DNA of 24,397 bases from JANQPA01 sp964628385. GTDB lineage: Bacteria; Bacteroidota; Bacteroidia; Chitinophagales; Saprospiraceae. Shown here piece by piece: positions 24,147 to 24,397 of this stretch. A model generated the notes under the pieces. The model did not search any database. It saw only the letters and a program-made list of their open reading frames with translations, and had not been told where the DNA came from. The position numbers were made by a program, and so were the translations under genes. Every line of letters starts with the position of its first letter. Position 1 is the stretch's first letter. The DNA lies in contig CAZVOD010000075.1 of NCBI GenBank assembly GCA_964628385.1, positions 1-24,397 of the forward strand, written 5' to 3'.

Positions 24147-24397
24147 TATTGATAAAAGAAGAATAAGAACGTGTTTGGAATTTGCTTTTGATGCCGAAAA
24201 TACATTTGGGATGATAAAAATAACGCTGTTTTTGAGTTTCATAGCAAGGCTATGGAGCGAAAAAAAGTTGAAATATCTTGTCCCGCTGAAATCGGGAAGC
24301 AGTATTCTAAATGTACTTACAGGCCAAAGGGTAAAATCCAATCACGCTCGTATGTTTGTAATAAAAAATGTTCTTTGAAATCAGTAGATTAGTGCAG
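24147..24397. other. Right edge, no gene supported
   Basis: Open frames on both strands here are short, AT-rich and resemble no protein family I know. CCCG and CGGG (near 24283-24297) form a weak inverted repeat. I see nothing firm in this stretch apart from the adjacent promoter. Confidence 0.4.

Overview
The window looks like chromosome from a member of the Bacteroidetes, plausibly Saprospiraceae-like, though rank below phylum is a guess. The reasons are an aerotolerance (bat) operon in Bacteroidetes order, secreted proteins whose signal peptides end in Q (SAQ, VAQ, QAQ), starts with little Shine-Dalgarno sequence, and two good matches to the Bacteroidetes -7 promoter element TAnnTTTG. A run of exactly 100 N at 13953-14052 marks a scaffold gap.

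Left part (1-4500) is accessory DNA. It holds the tail of an unidentified gene, a DUF433/DUF5615 toxin-antitoxin pair, a truncated DDE transposase whose start codon sits in a hairpin, and a GC-rich remnant of a type I restriction HsdR subunit joined directly to the transposase and carrying an in-frame nonsense codon. A palindrome-rich stretch without a clear gene follows, then a secreted thioredoxin-like protein with its own terminator on the minus strand.

The centre (4503-13510) is a compact plus-strand operon: moxR, a DUF58 gene, a membrane-anchored gene of unknown function, batA, batB, batC, batD, batE, then a PAP2 phosphatase. The MoxR ATPase, the von Willebrand A proteins (DUF58, BatA, BatB) and the TPR proteins (BatC, BatE) probably form an envelope-stress complex at the inner membrane and periplasm.

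After a 44-bp tandem repeat interrupted by the scaffold gap comes the most interesting unit, 14399-17579. An ATP-grasp ligase is followed 10 bp later by a 649-residue protein with no family I recognise; its C-terminal half carries a papain-like Gln/Cys/His/Asn constellation. A promoter candidate with a repeated TTTCTGTACAAA motif precedes the pair and a strong 16-bp-stem terminator closes it, so it reads as a self-contained ligase/cysteine-peptidase cassette.

The right part (17722-24101) holds an M1 aminopeptidase lipoprotein on plus. On minus it holds a GT39-type membrane glycosyltransferase and a cluster of three genes: a secreted protein with two DxNxDG-like loops, a DUF427 protein and a small charged protein. 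Between the glycosyltransferase and the small-protein gene lies a structured intergenic stretch ending in a plus-strand terminator, a possible small RNA locus.
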